Source of the DNA: Microvirga arsenatis
GTDB taxonomy: Bacteria; Pseudomonadota; Alphaproteobacteria; Rhizobiales; Beijerinckiaceae
NCBI RefSeq assembly: GCF_009910705.1
Contig: NZ_JAAAXJ010000001.1
Location: 124,001-188,000 of the forward strand
DNA: 64,000 bases
Direction of reading: 5' to 3'
A program made the translations under genes and the position numbers. Under the pieces are notes generated by a model. It was not told the DNA's origin. It did no database searches and saw nothing but the letters and a program-made list of their open reading frames with translations. This document shows, piece by piece, positions 29,475 through 38,784 of this stretch. Within the stretch, counting starts at the first letter, position 1; each line of letters begins with the position of its first letter.

Positions 29475-29978
29475 ATGGCAGCTGGATCGGCGGCGAAGAA
29501 GCGGGTTCCCGAACCTCTGGTGGTGCTGGAGGAGTTCCTGCCCTATCGACTCAACGTTCTGGCGGGGCTCACCTCGAGCGCCCTTGCGCAGATCTATGCC
29601 GAGCGCTTCGGCCTCTCGATCCCCGCCTGGCGGGTCATCGTCACCCTCGGACAATATGAGCATCGCACGGCGCGAGACATGGCGCCCGACGGCGTCATGC
29701 ACAAATCCACCGTATCGCGGGCGGTCTCGGCGCTCGAAAAGCGGGGGCTCGTGGTCCGCCGCCCGAATCTCGACGACCGCCGGGAGGAGCTTCTGGCCCT
29801 CACGCCGGCCGGGCGCGCGATCTACGAGGCGGTGGCGCCGCAGGCCCTGGCCGTCGAGGAGCGCCTGCTCTCGGTTCTCAGCCCCCAGGAGCAGAGGACG
29901 CTCTCGTCCTTGATCGACAGGCTCACCCGGCAGGCGCGGCAGCTCGCGCCCCACGGCAGCGAGGAGGACGAGGCGTGA
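29475..29978 (+). CDS. MarR family transcriptional regulator
   Basis: A 167-residue winged-helix regulator. The recognition region runs through WRVIVTLGQYEHRTARDMA and KSTVSRAVSALEKRGLVVRR, followed by the wing with the MarR-typical DDRREELLALTPAGRAIY. N- and C-terminal helices would form the dimer interface. Small aromatic acids are common MarR ligands, and the gene overlaps maiA by four bases (GTGA), so it probably controls the tyrosine/homogentisate genes and itself. ATG 29475 is preferred over 29421 because it follows the two palindromes and a ggtggag sequence, though that spacing is short. Confidence 0.88.
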   Translation: MAAGSAAKKRVPEPLVVLEEFLPYRLNVLAGLTSSALAQIYAERFGLSIPAWRVIVTLGQYEHRTARDMAPDGVMHKSTVSRAVSALEKRGLVVRRPNLDDRREELLALTPAGRAIYEAVAPQALAVEERLLSVLSPQEQRTLSSLIDRLTRQARQLAPHGSEEDEA

Positions 29979-30601
29979 AGCTCTACACCTATTTCCGTTC
30001 GTCGGCGGCGTACCGGGTGCGGATCGCCCTCAACCTCAAGGGCGTCTCATACGAATCCGTCCCGATCAACCTTCTCAAGGGGGAGCAGCGCGAGCCGCGA
30101 TACGGGGCGGTCAATCCGCAGCATCGCGTGCCGTCCCTGGACATCGGCTCAGCAATCCTCATCCAGTCCCCGGCCATCCTGGAATATCTCGACGAGACCT
30201 ATCCCGAGCCGCCCCTCCTGCCCGTCGGTGCGGTGAACCGCGCCAAGGTGAGGGCCATTGCGAGCCTGATCGCCTGCGATATCCACCCGCTAAACAATTC
30301 CGGCACGCTGGCCTACCTCAAGAACCGGCTGGGGCACGATCAGGCGGCTGCCGACGCATGGTATGCCCATTGGGTGCGCGAGGGTTTTGCCGCCATCGAG
30401 GCGATGCTCGGGGCCGGCCCCTATGCCTTCGGGACCCGGATCACGCTGGCCGACATCTACCTCGTGCCGCAGGTCTTCAACGCACGCCGCTTCAACATCC
30501 CGCTCGACGCCTACCCGAAGATCGTCGCGGTCGATGCGGCCTGCGCCGAGCTCAAGGCTTTCCGGGGCGCCGCGCCGGATCGCCAGCCCGACGCCGCGTG
30601 A
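29975..30601 (+). CDS. maiA: Maleylacetoacetate isomerase (zeta-class GST)
   Basis: A 208-residue glutathione-dependent enzyme converting maleylacetoacetate to fumarylacetoacetate in the cytoplasm. The N-terminal thioredoxin-like domain holds the zeta-class motif SSAAYRVRIAL (residues 9-19), where the serines contact glutathione, then NPQHRVPSLDIG and QSPAILEYLDETYPEP. The C-terminal helical domain begins near residue 88 (KVRAIASLIACDIHPLNN). The start is GTG at 29975, overlapping marR by four bases. It sits between marR and hppD, consistent with the pathway order HPP, homogentisate, maleylacetoacetate, fumarylacetoacetate. Confidence 0.92.
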   Translation: MKLYTYFRSSAAYRVRIALNLKGVSYESVPINLLKGEQREPRYGAVNPQHRVPSLDIGSAILIQSPAILEYLDETYPEPPLLPVGAVNRAKVRAIASLIACDIHPLNNSGTLAYLKNRLGHDQAAADAWYAHWVREGFAAIEAMLGAGPYAFGTRITLADIYLVPQVFNARRFNIPLDAYPKIVAVDAACAELKAFRGAAPDRQPDAA

Positions 30602-30686
30602 CGAAAGATTGCATCCGCCGAATGGCGAATGCGTTGGTTTCACATGCAAAGACCTCCCTGACGGGAGGCATGACAGGAGGAAGACC

Positions 30687-31802
30687 ATGGGACCGTTCCC
30701 GCACGATGCGCCGCCGGCCGCCATTTCCGAAGAAAACCCCATGGGGACGGACGGTTTCGAATTCGTGGAGTTCTGCCATCCCGACCCGCAGGCCCTGGAC
30801 CGTCTCTTCACGCAGATGGGCTTCAGCGCGGTGGCCAGGCACCGCTCGAAGAACGTGACGCTCTACCGCCAGGGTGACATCAACTTCATCGTCAATGCAC
30901 AGCCGGGCTCCTTCGCGGAGCGCTTTGCGGCGCAGCACGGACCTTCCGCCCCCGCCATGGCCTTCCGGGTCGCGGACGCGAAATATGCCTATGACCGGGC
31001 CCTCTCCATGGGGGCCAAGCCCACGCAGACGCAGGTCGGCCCCAACGAGCTCGAGATCCCGGCGATCGAAGGCATCGGCGGGCTGCAGATCTATTTCGTG
31101 GACCGCTACGGCGCGAAGGGCTCGATCTACGACGTGGATTTCGAGTGGCTGGGCGAGCCCGATCCGAAGCCGAAGGGCGTCGGCCTCTACTACATCGATC
31201 ACCTGACCCATAACGTCTATCGCGGACGGCTGAACGAGTGGGCAGGCTTTTACGAGCGGCTCTTCAACTTCCGCCAGATCCGCTACTTCGATATCGAGGG
31301 CAAGCTGACGGGCCTGCATTCCCGCGCCATGACGAGCCCGGACGGCAAGATCCGCATCCCGATCAACGAGGATGCGGGCGAGACCGGGCAGATCGAGGAG
31401 TACCTGCAGGAATACAAGGGCGAGGGCATCCAGCATGTCGCCCTGGGCTCCCACGACCTCTACGAATCCATCGAGACGCTCATTGCCGCGGGCCTCGATT
31501 TCATGCCGGCCCCCAACGACATCTATTATTCGCGGGTGGACAAGCGCCTGCCGAACCATGGCGAGCCCCTGGACCGACTCCAGAGGAACGGCATCCTCAT
31601 CGACGGGGAGGGGGTGGTCGAGGGCGGCTTCACGAAGGTGCTGCTCCAGCGCTTCGGCAAGACCGCCATCGGGCCGATCTTCTTCGAGTACATCCAGCGC
31701 AAGGGCGACGAGGGATTCGGCGAGGGCAACTTCAAGGCGCTCTTCGAATCCATCGAGGAGGATCAGATCCGTCGCGGCGTCCTGAAGCCGAAGGTGGCCT
31801 GA
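30687..31802 (+). CDS. hppD: 4-hydroxyphenylpyruvate dioxygenase
   Basis: A 371-residue Fe(II) dioxygenase turning 4-hydroxyphenylpyruvate into homogentisate. Two VOC-type halves are visible; the metal ligands are His172 in IDHLTHNV, His250 in GIQHVAL and Glu334 in FFEYIQRKGDEGFGEGNF. Their spacing (78 and 84) is close to that of the Pseudomonas enzyme. The start at 30687 has aggagg five bases upstream and a small hairpin (CCTCCC/GGGAGG, 30653-30668) just before it. It follows maiA by 85 bases and ends at a strong terminator. Homogentisate dioxygenase, the next enzyme, is not in the window. Confidence 0.96.
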   Translation: MGPFPHDAPPAAISEENPMGTDGFEFVEFCHPDPQALDRLFTQMGFSAVARHRSKNVTLYRQGDINFIVNAQPGSFAERFAAQHGPSAPAMAFRVADAKYAYDRALSMGAKPTQTQVGPNELEIPAIEGIGGLQIYFVDRYGAKGSIYDVDFEWLGEPDPKPKGVGLYYIDHLTHNVYRGRLNEWAGFYERLFNFRQIRYFDIEGKLTGLHSRAMTSPDGKIRIPINEDAGETGQIEEYLQEYKGEGIQHVALGSHDLYESIETLIAAGLDFMPAPNDIYYSRVDKRLPNHGEPLDRLQRNGILIDGEGVVEGGFTKVLLQRFGKTAIGPIFFEYIQRKGDEGFGEGNFKALFESIEEDQIRRGVLKPKVA

Positions 31803-31827
31803 GGCCGCAGAATCCACGATTCGCGAG

Positions 31828-31854
31828 GAGGCCGGGTCCGTCCCGGCCTCTTTT
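31828..31854 (+). terminator. Intrinsic terminator of marR-maiA-hppD
   Basis: A 9-bp GC-rich stem (GAGGCCGGG 31828-31836, CCCGGCCTC 31842-31850), a five-base loop and TTTT, 25 bases after the hppD stop. A classical rho-independent terminator. Confidence 0.9.
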
Positions 31855-32300
31855 CTGTTCGGAACGCGCGAATCTGCCGAAAATGTGAAGCGCGTTATGC
31901 ACAGGGCCGCGCTGAATGTGGCTGGCGCCGAGCCTGGTCCGGACGGGGACGTCCGGCAGAGCAGAGTGAGAAAGCCCTTATTTCTTAACGCTTTGTAAAA
32001 AAAGAGCCCCGAAACCTAACAAAGGGTAAAGCCCGTCGTCAGGAGCGTTGCCTTTGTGCAACATGCCCCTGAAAAGCCCCGTCCGCCGCCCATTTTGCGC
32101 CTTCATTCGGTTGCTTGCGGGGCCGTCCTGGATAATGTGGCTGCAGCGACGGGGGCACCCCAGTCGTGATCCTGGTGGGTTCGATCGAGAAGACGAGCCG
32201 CCGGGTACTAGGGGAAAAGGGACGTGTCGGGAGCTTCGTAGAAGCTGTCGAAGCACAAAAACCCGGCCCCCCAGGGTCTCGAAACTTTGGAGGTTTAACC
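31855..32300. other. Long leader/promoter region of the porin gene
   Basis: A 446-base gap without a supported gene. It includes a short palindrome (CCGGAC 31939-31944, GTCCGG 31951-31956), an AT-rich patch around 31978-32015 (ttatttcttaacgctttg and a run of seven A), and then GC-rich sequence up to a gga ribosome site (tttggaggtttaacc) before the porin ATG. The AT-rich patch is the best place for a promoter, which would give a transcript leader near 280 bases. An open frame from 32166 merely extends the porin frame backwards and shows no conserved residues. Confidence 0.45.
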
Positions 32301-33539
32301 ATGAAGCTCGTTAAGAGCCTCTTCCTCGGATCGGTCGCGGGTCTCGCGGCTGTTGCCGGGGCTCAAGCTGCCGATCTTCCCGCGAAGAAGGCCGCTGCTG
32401 TTGAGTACGTTCGCGTCTGCTCCACCTACGGAGCCGGCTTCTTCTACATCCCGGGCACGGAAACCTGCCTGCGCGTCGGCGGCCGCGTCCGCGCCGAGTA
32501 TCGCTACGTCGAGCCGCTCTCCCGCGCTGAAGACTCCATCGGCTTCCGCGCCCGTGGCCGCGTTCAGCTCGATGCCCGCACGGCGACCGCTTACGGCCTC
32601 CTGCGCACCTTCGTGCGTCTCGAGATCACCCGTAACACCGGCGTTTACGCTGGCGGCGGCGTTGCTTCGGACGCCCAGGCTGCTCAGGCCTTCATCCAGT
32701 TCGGCGGCCTCACCGCCGGTCGCGCTCCCTCGTTCTTCGTGAACCAGGACCTGCCGACGGGTAACTGGGGTGGCGTCGTGGGCTTCTACGACTTCCCCGA
32801 CGTGAACCTGCTCGCCTACACCTTCACCTTCGGCAACGGCTTCTCGGCCTCGATCTCGCTTGAAGACGGCGAAGGCACGAACGTTGCCGACGCTCCGTAC
32901 TTCTCGCCGGCTGGCGAGCGCTTCCCCGACGTGGTGGCTAACCTGAAGTATGCCGGCACCTGGGGTTCGGCTCAGCTCTCCGGTGTGGTGCACCAGCTCC
33001 GCAGCGTTGCGATCACCTCGGGCGGCGTTGGCGTCATTCCTGACACCGAGTATGGCTGGGCCATCTCCGGTCAGGTCGGCGTGAACCTGCCGATGCTCGC
33101 TGCCGGTGACGCTCTGTTCATCGCTGCGACCTACGCCGACGGCGCTCTCAGCTACCTCGGCCTCGGCACCAGCGCCAGCGTCGGCACGGTTTCCGCGCCC
33201 GTCGCTGAAGCCTACTACAACCCGGCTAACGGCGAGATCGAGACCGGCTCCGGCTGGGGCGTGTATGCTGGCCTGCGCCACTACTGGACTCCCCAACTGC
33301 GTTCGAACATCTTCGGTTCGTACGTGAACGTCGAGTACGATGCGTCCGGCACGCTCGTCGGTCTCCCCGACTTCCACGCTTGGACGGTCGGCGGCAACCT
33401 GATCTGGTCGCCGGTTTCGGGCCTCGATATCGGTGTGGAAGTTCTCTACCACAACATCGACCGCGACCCGACCCTGCTCGTTCTCGGCAACGACGACGAT
33501 CGCTGGGAAGGCCGTCTGCGCATCCAGCGCGACTTCTAA
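32301..33539 (+). CDS. Porin, Porin_2 family (rhizobial Omp2/RopA-like)
   Basis: A 412-residue outer-membrane general porin. The signal peptide MKLVKSLFLGSVAGLAAVAG ends AQA before ADLPAKKAAA, the usual start of mature Porin_2 proteins. Two cysteines (in VRVCSTYG and ETCLRVGG) flank the first loop, then VRAEYRYVEP starts the beta-barrel; alternating aromatic strands continue to the terminal RLRIQRDF, with the C-terminal Phe expected for BAM recognition. Codon use is strongly biased, as for an abundant protein. It is monocistronic, between its long leader and a strong terminator. Related porins are often duplicated in Rhizobiales. Confidence 0.93.
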   Translation: MKLVKSLFLGSVAGLAAVAGAQAADLPAKKAAAVEYVRVCSTYGAGFFYIPGTETCLRVGGRVRAEYRYVEPLSRAEDSIGFRARGRVQLDARTATAYGLLRTFVRLEITRNTGVYAGGGVASDAQAAQAFIQFGGLTAGRAPSFFVNQDLPTGNWGGVVGFYDFPDVNLLAYTFTFGNGFSASISLEDGEGTNVADAPYFSPAGERFPDVVANLKYAGTWGSAQLSGVVHQLRSVAITSGGVGVIPDTEYGWAISGQVGVNLPMLAAGDALFIAATYADGALSYLGLGTSASVGTVSAPVAEAYYNPANGEIETGSGWGVYAGLRHYWTPQLRSNIFGSYVNVEYDASGTLVGLPDFHAWTVGGNLIWSPVSGLDIGVEVLYHNIDRDPTLLVLGNDDDRWEGRLRIQRDF

Positions 33540-33564
33540 TCGGCTCGTCTGATTGGACAGGAAG

Positions 33565-33590
33565 ACCCCGGTGGCAACACCGGGGTTTTT
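33565..33590 (+). terminator. Intrinsic terminator of the porin gene
   Basis: A 9-bp stem (ACCCCGGTG 33565-33573, CACCGGGGT 33578-33586) with a GCAA tetraloop, then TTTT, 25 bases after the porin stop codon. Confidence 0.92.
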
Positions 33591-33621
33591 CTTTTGGGAC
33601 GCATCGCGCACGGCGCGATGA

Positions 33622-33654
33622 AAAATGCCGCCTTTGCCGAAGAGGCGGCATTTT
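33622..33654 (-). terminator. Terminator of the alpha/beta hydrolase gene, possibly bidirectional
   Basis: An 11-bp stem (AAAATGCCGCC 33622-33632, GGCGGCATTTT 33644-33654) that has an A-run on the left and a T-run on the right, so it works as an intrinsic terminator in either direction. It lies 23 bases beyond the stop of the minus-strand hydrolase gene and backs up the porin terminator. Confidence 0.85.
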
Positions 33655-33676
33655 CGCGCTTGAATGTCTGTGTCGC

Positions 33677-34558
33677 TTAAGCCGAGGCTTCCGTTCGGAG
33701 GATGAAGCTGCGGATGGTCTCGATCAGAGCGCCGTCGAGAGCAGGGGCATGGCCCTGGCCGGGCACGGTCACGGCGTCGAGGCGCGGATGGCGCTCCTGC
33801 ATCGCCTGCACCGTCTCGGCCGACAGGAGATCGGAGAGGCTGCCGCGGATGACCAGGACCGGAAAGGGCTTCAAACCCTCGAAGAGCGGCCAGAGGTCCG
33901 GGAGCGGCGCCTCGAGGTCGAGGCCCTCAAGGGTCTTCATCAGGCTGGCGTCGTAGTTGAGGGACAGTTTGCCCTCGCTCTCGCGCCAGGTGCCTCGCGC
34001 CATCGCCACCCATTGCTCGTCCGAAAATCCCGGGAACTGCGATCCCGAAATCCGGCGCAGAAGCTGCACGCCTTCGTCCAGGGTGCGAGGGATGGGCAGC
34101 TTGCCCACATAGCCGCGAATCCTCTTCAGCCCCTCCGCTTCAAGGACGGGGCCGACATCGTTGAGGACTGCGCCTGCGATGAGGGTCGGACGAGCGGCGC
34201 TCAAGCCCATGGTAATCAAGCCGCCGCGCGAGGTGCCGACGAAGACGGCCTTATCGATGCCTGCGGCGGCGAGCACCTGCAGGGTGTCGTTCAACTCCAC
34301 CTTGACGTCGTAGTGCCGCCAGTCCGGGTCCCAGTCGGAGCGCCCGCGGCCGCGATAATCCAGCGACAGGACCCGCCGCGGCCGCATGACGTCGCTGCTC
34401 AGGGCCAGGGCCAGGTCGTGGAAATCCTCCGATGAGCGCGCGAGGCCGGAGAGGCACACCACCGGCAGGGCGTCGCCCGTCTCGGGCCCGTAGTCGCGGG
34501 CATAGAGGCGCAGGCCATCGGCTGCGGACACGAAGAGGTCGCGGTAGGGTTCGCTCAT
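33677..34558 (-). CDS. Alpha/beta hydrolase
   Basis: A 293-residue alpha/beta-hydrolase fold protein. The nucleophile elbow is GTSRGG with Ser110, the oxyanion segment is near VVCLSGLARSSEDF (residues 33-46), and the catalytic His lies in PGQGHAPAL close to the C-terminus. LDYRGRGRSDWDP (residues 67-79) is the usual conserved turn. A helical cap lies at about residues 140-225. The substrate is unknown; esterase or lactonase activity is likely. It is read away from the lytic transglycosylase gene end and has its own terminator. Confidence 0.87.
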   Translation of the reverse strand: MSEPYRDLFVSAADGLRLYARDYGPETGDALPVVCLSGLARSSEDFHDLALALSSDVMRPRRVLSLDYRGRGRSDWDPDWRHYDVKVELNDTLQVLAAAGIDKAVFVGTSRGGLITMGLSAARPTLIAGAVLNDVGPVLEAEGLKRIRGYVGKLPIPRTLDEGVQLLRRISGSQFPGFSDEQWVAMARGTWRESEGKLSLNYDASLMKTLEGLDLEAPLPDLWPLFEGLKPFPVLVIRGSLSDLLSAETVQAMQERHPRLDAVTVPGQGHAPALDGALIETIRSFILRTEASA

Positions 34559-34601
34559 CTCAATCCACGTTCATGATCTCGCAGAACGGGATTTAACACC
34601 A

Positions 34602-36644
34602 TCACTGGGTGCCTGTCGCATCCGCGGTCGCAGGAGCGGCCGGAGCAGGCTTCTGGTTCAGGCGCTCCCGGTAGACACGGAGATTTTCCAGCACGCGCTG
34701 AACGTAGTTCCGAGTCTCGTAGAACGGAATGCGCTCCACCCAATCCACCTCGTCCACGTCGGGCTTGCGAGGATCGCCATAGGACCGGACCCACTTGATC
34801 ACGTTGCCTCCGCCCGCATTGTAGGAGGCGAAGGCGAGGATGTGGGAGCCTTTCCAGTCCTCCATGAGCTCGCCCAGATGCGCCGAGCCGATCTTGGCGT
34901 TGTACGACGGATCCTCGATCAGCCGCTTGAGGTCGAACCCGACGCCGAAACGCTGAGCGGTTCTCTTCGCGGTCGCCGGCATGAGCTGCATGAGCCCGCG
35001 GGCGCCGGCGCTCGAGATGGCGCGCGGGTTGAAGGCGCTTTCCTGCCGGGCGATGGCATAGATCATCGCGGTCTCGACCTCGTCGCCCACCGGCTGGAAA
35101 TCGGGAATGGCCGCCAGGGGATAGGCGTGCTGGTCAAGGGGAAAGCCCCGCTGCAGGGCGATCTTGCCGATGGCAAGAACCGCGCGCGGGTTCTGCTGCG
35201 AGGCGGCGAGGCTCGCCAGGGCGTCGAGCTTGCCCGGGTCGCTCAGGGTCTGGGCCAGATCGGAGTAGAGGCTCATGGCGAGGTCCTGCTCGCCGATCTG
35301 CTGCAGCAGCCGGACGGCTTGGACCGGAACCTGCGCGTCGAAGGCCCTGCGCTCGTCCTCGGTGAGGGGATCGACCTTTCTGAGCGTGATGCCGAGGCCG
35401 AGCTTCTCCCGCGCCAGCTGGCCGTAATAGGTCGTCGGGTTCTCGGCGGCGCGCTGGTAGAACAGCCGGGCGTCCTGCTCCTGCCCGGCCGCTTCCGCAG
35501 CCCGTCCCTGCCAATAGGCAACCCGCGATTGCGAAATGGGAGTCGAAGCGGTCCTGGCGACCGTGGCGAAATGCCGGGCCGCCACGGCCGGTTCGTTCAG
35601 GAAGCGCAGGGCGATCCAGCCGGCATGGAACTCCGCCTCGATCTGCTGCACCGGCGATTCGGCGGCGTGGTGGCTCGCCACCTCATAGGCGGTTCTGGCA
35701 TCGCCCTTGTCGAGGAGCTCGCGCGTGATCAGGCGCTGCTCGGCCCACCATTCGTCGCCGTCGACCCGGAGTTCCGGATCCCGCGGCGCCTGCTTGATGA
35801 TGGCGGCGGCCTCCACCAGGTTGTTGCTGCGGCGCTGGAGCAGGGCGCGCGAGAACAGATAGGAAGGGTCGCTCCGGAGGGAGGCCGGAACGGCGGCAAA
35901 AGCCTTCTCGGCTTTCTTCTTGCCCTGGAAGACAGCCATGCGCGCCTTCACGAGGAGCTCGTACTCCTTGCCCGCACGGCCAGCCGCCCGCTGGGCCCCA
36001 CCCCAGTTCTCCTTCAGGAGGAGCCGTTCCATGCGGAAGCGGTGGTCGGCCCGGGCGAGCACTCCGGGGAAGCGGTCGAGGATGCGTCGCTCGATATCGG
36101 GTCCGAACGTATCCTCGCGCCAGACGTGCCGGATCTTGTCGTCGGCCTCCGTGTCGCGGCCCTCCGCCTTCAGGGCGAAGGCCAGAGCCAGGCGCCCGCT
36201 GACGGTGGCCGGCGGCTGCTTGGCGAAGAAGGCGAGCACCTCGGAGGGCGGCCTGCGGTCTGCCAGCAGCGCATCCTCGCTGCGCCTGCGGATCTGGTTC
36301 GTGACCGGCCAGTCCGGATAGTCCCTCTGGAAGGCCATGATCCGGTCGAAGCCCATGGGGAGGCCGCTGCGGATGGCGAACCATTCCGCGAGGGCGTGCG
36401 CCGCCGGCTGGGCGAGCTTGGTCTTGAGGATCTGAGCCTCGGTCAGATCGTTGTCCCTGTAAGCCTTGAAGATTCCGGTCAGGTGTTCCAGGTCTCCCGG
36501 AGCCGGATTGGCAGGTACGAAGCTTTCGAGGCTGGCCGGCGGAGGGGGCTCGACCCTGGCGCCCGGCGTGTCGCTGGCATGAACGGCGAAGGTGGAGAGT
36601 TGGACAAGCGCGACCGATGTCAGAAGACCCATGAAAGGACGCAT
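34602..36644 (-). CDS. slt: Soluble lytic murein transglycosylase (Slt-type)
   Basis: A 680-residue periplasmic enzyme cleaving peptidoglycan between MurNAc and GlcNAc with anhydro-sugar formation. An N-terminal signal (MRPFMGLLTSVALVQLSTFA then VHA) precedes a long alpha-helical superhelix (about residues 50-480) and the C-terminal SLT domain. The catalytic Glu535 is in IARQESAFNPRAIS, followed by GARGLMQLMPATAKR and FASYNAGGGNVIKW. ATG 36644 is preferred; an in-frame TTG at 36662 precedes it. It is divergent from dapA, an arrangement often kept in Rhizobiales. Confidence 0.92.
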   Translation of the reverse strand: MRPFMGLLTSVALVQLSTFAVHASDTPGARVEPPPPASLESFVPANPAPGDLEHLTGIFKAYRDNDLTEAQILKTKLAQPAAHALAEWFAIRSGLPMGFDRIMAFQRDYPDWPVTNQIRRRSEDALLADRRPPSEVLAFFAKQPPATVSGRLALAFALKAEGRDTEADDKIRHVWREDTFGPDIERRILDRFPGVLARADHRFRMERLLLKENWGGAQRAAGRAGKEYELLVKARMAVFQGKKKAEKAFAAVPASLRSDPSYLFSRALLQRRSNNLVEAAAIIKQAPRDPELRVDGDEWWAEQRLITRELLDKGDARTAYEVASHHAAESPVQQIEAEFHAGWIALRFLNEPAVAARHFATVARTASTPISQSRVAYWQGRAAEAAGQEQDARLFYQRAAENPTTYYGQLAREKLGLGITLRKVDPLTEDERRAFDAQVPVQAVRLLQQIGEQDLAMSLYSDLAQTLSDPGKLDALASLAASQQNPRAVLAIGKIALQRGFPLDQHAYPLAAIPDFQPVGDEVETAMIYAIARQESAFNPRAISSAGARGLMQLMPATAKRTAQRFGVGFDLKRLIEDPSYNAKIGSAHLGELMEDWKGSHILAFASYNAGGGNVIKWVRSYGDPRKPDVDEVDWVERIPFYETRNYVQRVLENLRVYRERLNQKPAPAAPATADATGTQ

Positions 36645-36833
36645 GTTGAGACTCACCCGCAACCCCTTTGCTGCCGCCTATCCCTTATTGTGACGACGTT
36701 TCTCTTGAGGAAACACTAAGTGCCGAGCTAGGACAACTCCCCGAACGAACGTTTGCGCCCATGCGCCGCACCCCCTATGTGTTAAGCCCTCGTGGCCTCC
36801 TGACCCGGCCCGGGCATTTTATCGAGGACGATC

Positions 36834-37718
36834 ATGACCCAGTTCAAAGGCTCCATCACGGCACTGGTGACCCCCTTCAAGGATGGAGCCGTGGATGAGG
36901 CGGCGTTCCGGTCCTTCGTCAGCTGGCAGATCCAGGAGGGCACGAACGGGCTCGTCCCGGTGGGCACCACCGGCGAGAGCCCCACGCTGAGCCACAAGGA
37001 GCACGAGCGGGTCGTCGAGATCTGCGTCGAGGAGGCGAAGGGCAGGGTGCCCGTGATCGCCGGCGCCGGCTCCAACAGCACGGCCGAGGCGGTGGCCTTC
37101 GCCAGGCATGCGGAGAAGGTGGGCGCCGATGCGGTGCTGATCGTCACGCCCTACTACAACAAGCCGACGCAGGAGGGGCTCTACCAGCACTACAAGGCGA
37201 TCAACGACGCCATCGGCATCCCGATCATCATCTACAACATCCCCGGCCGCTCGGTGATCGACATGTCGGTGGAGACGATGGCGCGCCTTTACGAACTCAA
37301 GAACATCGCCGGGGTGAAGGACGCCACCGCCAACATGGCCCGCGTCAGCCTGCAGCGGCAGATGATGGGTCCCGACTTCATCCAGCTTTCCGGCGAGGAT
37401 GCCACGGCGCTCGGCTTCATGGCCCATGGCGGGCATGGCTGCATCTCCGTGACCTCGAACGTGGCGCCGCGCCTCTGCGCCGAGATGCAGAACGCCTGCC
37501 TCAAGGGCGACTACGCCTCGGCCCTGAAGGTGCAGGACCGGCTCATGCCCCTGCACACCAACCTGTTCATCGAGACCAATCCGACGCCCGTGAAGTATGC
37601 CGCTTCGCTCCTCGGCCTCATGGAGGATACTGTGCGCCTGCCGCTGGTGCCCGCCTCCGACAAGGCGAAGGAGGCCGTGCGCTCGGCCATGGTCCATGCG
37701 GGCCTGATCAACGCATAA
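36834..37718 (+). CDS. dapA: 4-hydroxy-tetrahydrodipicolinate synthase
   Basis: A 294-residue aldolase that condenses pyruvate with aspartate semialdehyde in lysine and diaminopimelate synthesis. The pyruvate Schiff base is formed by Lys162 in AGVKDATAN; Thr45 and Thr46 are in GTTGES, Tyr134 in IIYNIPGR with Arg139, and Tyr107 in [11 protein letters not shown]. Length and motif spacing are normal. It precedes smpB by nine bases, so both are likely cotranscribed, and its product feeds peptidoglycan cross-linking near the lytic transglycosylase gene. Confidence 0.97.
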   Translation: MTQFKGSITALVTPFKDGAVDEAAFRSFVSWQIQEGTNGLVPVGTTGESPTLSHKEHERVVEICVEEAKGRVPVIAGAGSNSTAEAVAFARHAEKVGADAVLIVTPYYNKPTQEGLYQHYKAINDAIGIPIIIYNIPGRSVIDMSVETMARLYELKNIAGVKDATANMARVSLQRQMMGPDFIQLSGEDATALGFMAHGGHGCISVTSNVAPRLCAEMQNACLKGDYASALKVQDRLMPLHTNLFIETNPTPVKYAASLLGLMEDTVRLPLVPASDKAKEAVRSAMVHAGLINA

Positions 37719-37727
37719 AAACAGCTC

Positions 37728-38201
37728 ATGGCAAAAGATCCGAAGAGCCCCAACCGCGTCGTCGCCGACAACAGGAAGGCGCGGTTCAACTACGAGATTC
37801 TCGACACCTACGAGGCAGGCATCGCCTTGACCGGCACCGAGGTGAAATCCCTGCGCCAGGGCAAGGCAACCATCGGCGAAGCCTATGCCGGGCCGTCGGG
37901 CGAGGAGTTCTACCTCTTCAACGCCTACATCCCCGAATACCTGCAGGCCAACCGCTTCAACCATGAGACCAAGCGCCCGCGGCGCCTGCTGCTGCACAAG
38001 CACCAGATCAACAAGCTGATCGGCGCCACGCAGCGGGAGGGTTTCACGGTGATCCCGCTCAAGATCTATTTCAACGACCGCGGACGCGCGAAGGTGGAGC
38101 TGGGCCTCGGCCGGGGCAAGAAGCTCCACGACAAGCGCGAGACGGAGAAGGAACGCTCCTGGAACCGGGAGCGGGCGCGGCTCATGCGCGAAAAGGGCTG
38201 A
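37728..38201 (+). CDS. smpB: SsrA-binding protein SmpB
   Basis: A 157-residue tmRNA-binding protein for rescue of stalled ribosomes. It starts [20 protein letters not shown] and has the oligonucleotide-binding barrel with [20 protein letters not shown] and [17 protein letters not shown], then the basic C-terminal tail [20 protein letters not shown] that enters the mRNA channel. It follows dapA directly. The tmRNA gene ssrA itself was not found in the window. Confidence 0.97.
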   Translation: MAKDPKSPNRVVADNRKARFNYEILDTYEAGIALTGTEVKSLRQGKATIGEAYAGPSGEEFYLFNAYIPEYLQANRFNHETKRPRRLLLHKHQINKLIGATQREGFTVIPLKIYFNDRGRAKVELGLGRGKKLHDKRETEKERSWNRERARLMREKG

Positions 38202-38253
38202 CGCTGCGGCATAACGCGCTAGATCCCCTCCGGCGCATTCTCAGGAGGAAGGC

Positions 38254-38784
38254 ATGGCGTCGGTTGCCCTGGTCTCGGTTCTCGGCCCCGATCGGGTCGG
38301 GCTCGTTGCTGCGATTGCGGAACACCTGTTCGACATCGGCGTGAACCTGCGCGACACGACCTTCGCCGCGCTGGGCACCGGTGCGGAGTTCGTTGCGCTG
38401 TGCGAGCTGCCCTCCGGCTTGCGGGCCGACGAGGTGGAGGCGGGGCTGAAACGCCTTCCGGAACTGGACGGTGCCGAGATCCGCGCCGTTCCCTATGCCT
38501 TCGACCCGAGTCCCGGCCCGGCAGGAAGCGTCACGCATCGCATCGCCATCAGCGGCGGCGACCAGCTCGGCCTCGTCGCCCGCCTCGCGGAGGTGTTCCG
38601 GCAGTACGAGGCCAATATCGTGCGTCTCGAGGCCCGCAAGCTCTCCGACGCGGAGGGCGGGCTCTACGTGACGCGGTTTGCCGTCTCGATCCCGGCGGAC
38701 CGGACGGATCTCTGCCTCGCGACCGTCGGCAATACGGCCGGCGCCCTGGGCCTGAGCTGCGAGGTCGAGGAGAGCTCGCTGTAG
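38254..38784 (+). CDS. Double ACT-domain protein, GcvR-like
   Basis: A 176-residue protein made of two ACT domains. The first starts at residue 3 (VALVSVLGPDRVGLVAAIAE) and the second near residue 92 (HRIAISGGDQLGLVARLAEV); both have the glycine turn before the first helix that binds small ligands, usually amino acids. It resembles the glycine-cleavage regulator GcvR but no gcv genes are near, so the role is open. It stands alone after smpB with an aggagg ribosome site and converges on the NYN gene. Confidence 0.82.
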   Translation: MASVALVSVLGPDRVGLVAAIAEHLFDIGVNLRDTTFAALGTGAEFVALCELPSGLRADEVEAGLKRLPELDGAEIRAVPYAFDPSPGPAGSVTHRIAISGGDQLGLVARLAEVFRQYEANIVRLEARKLSDAEGGLYVTRFAVSIPADRTDLCLATVGNTAGALGLSCEVEESSL

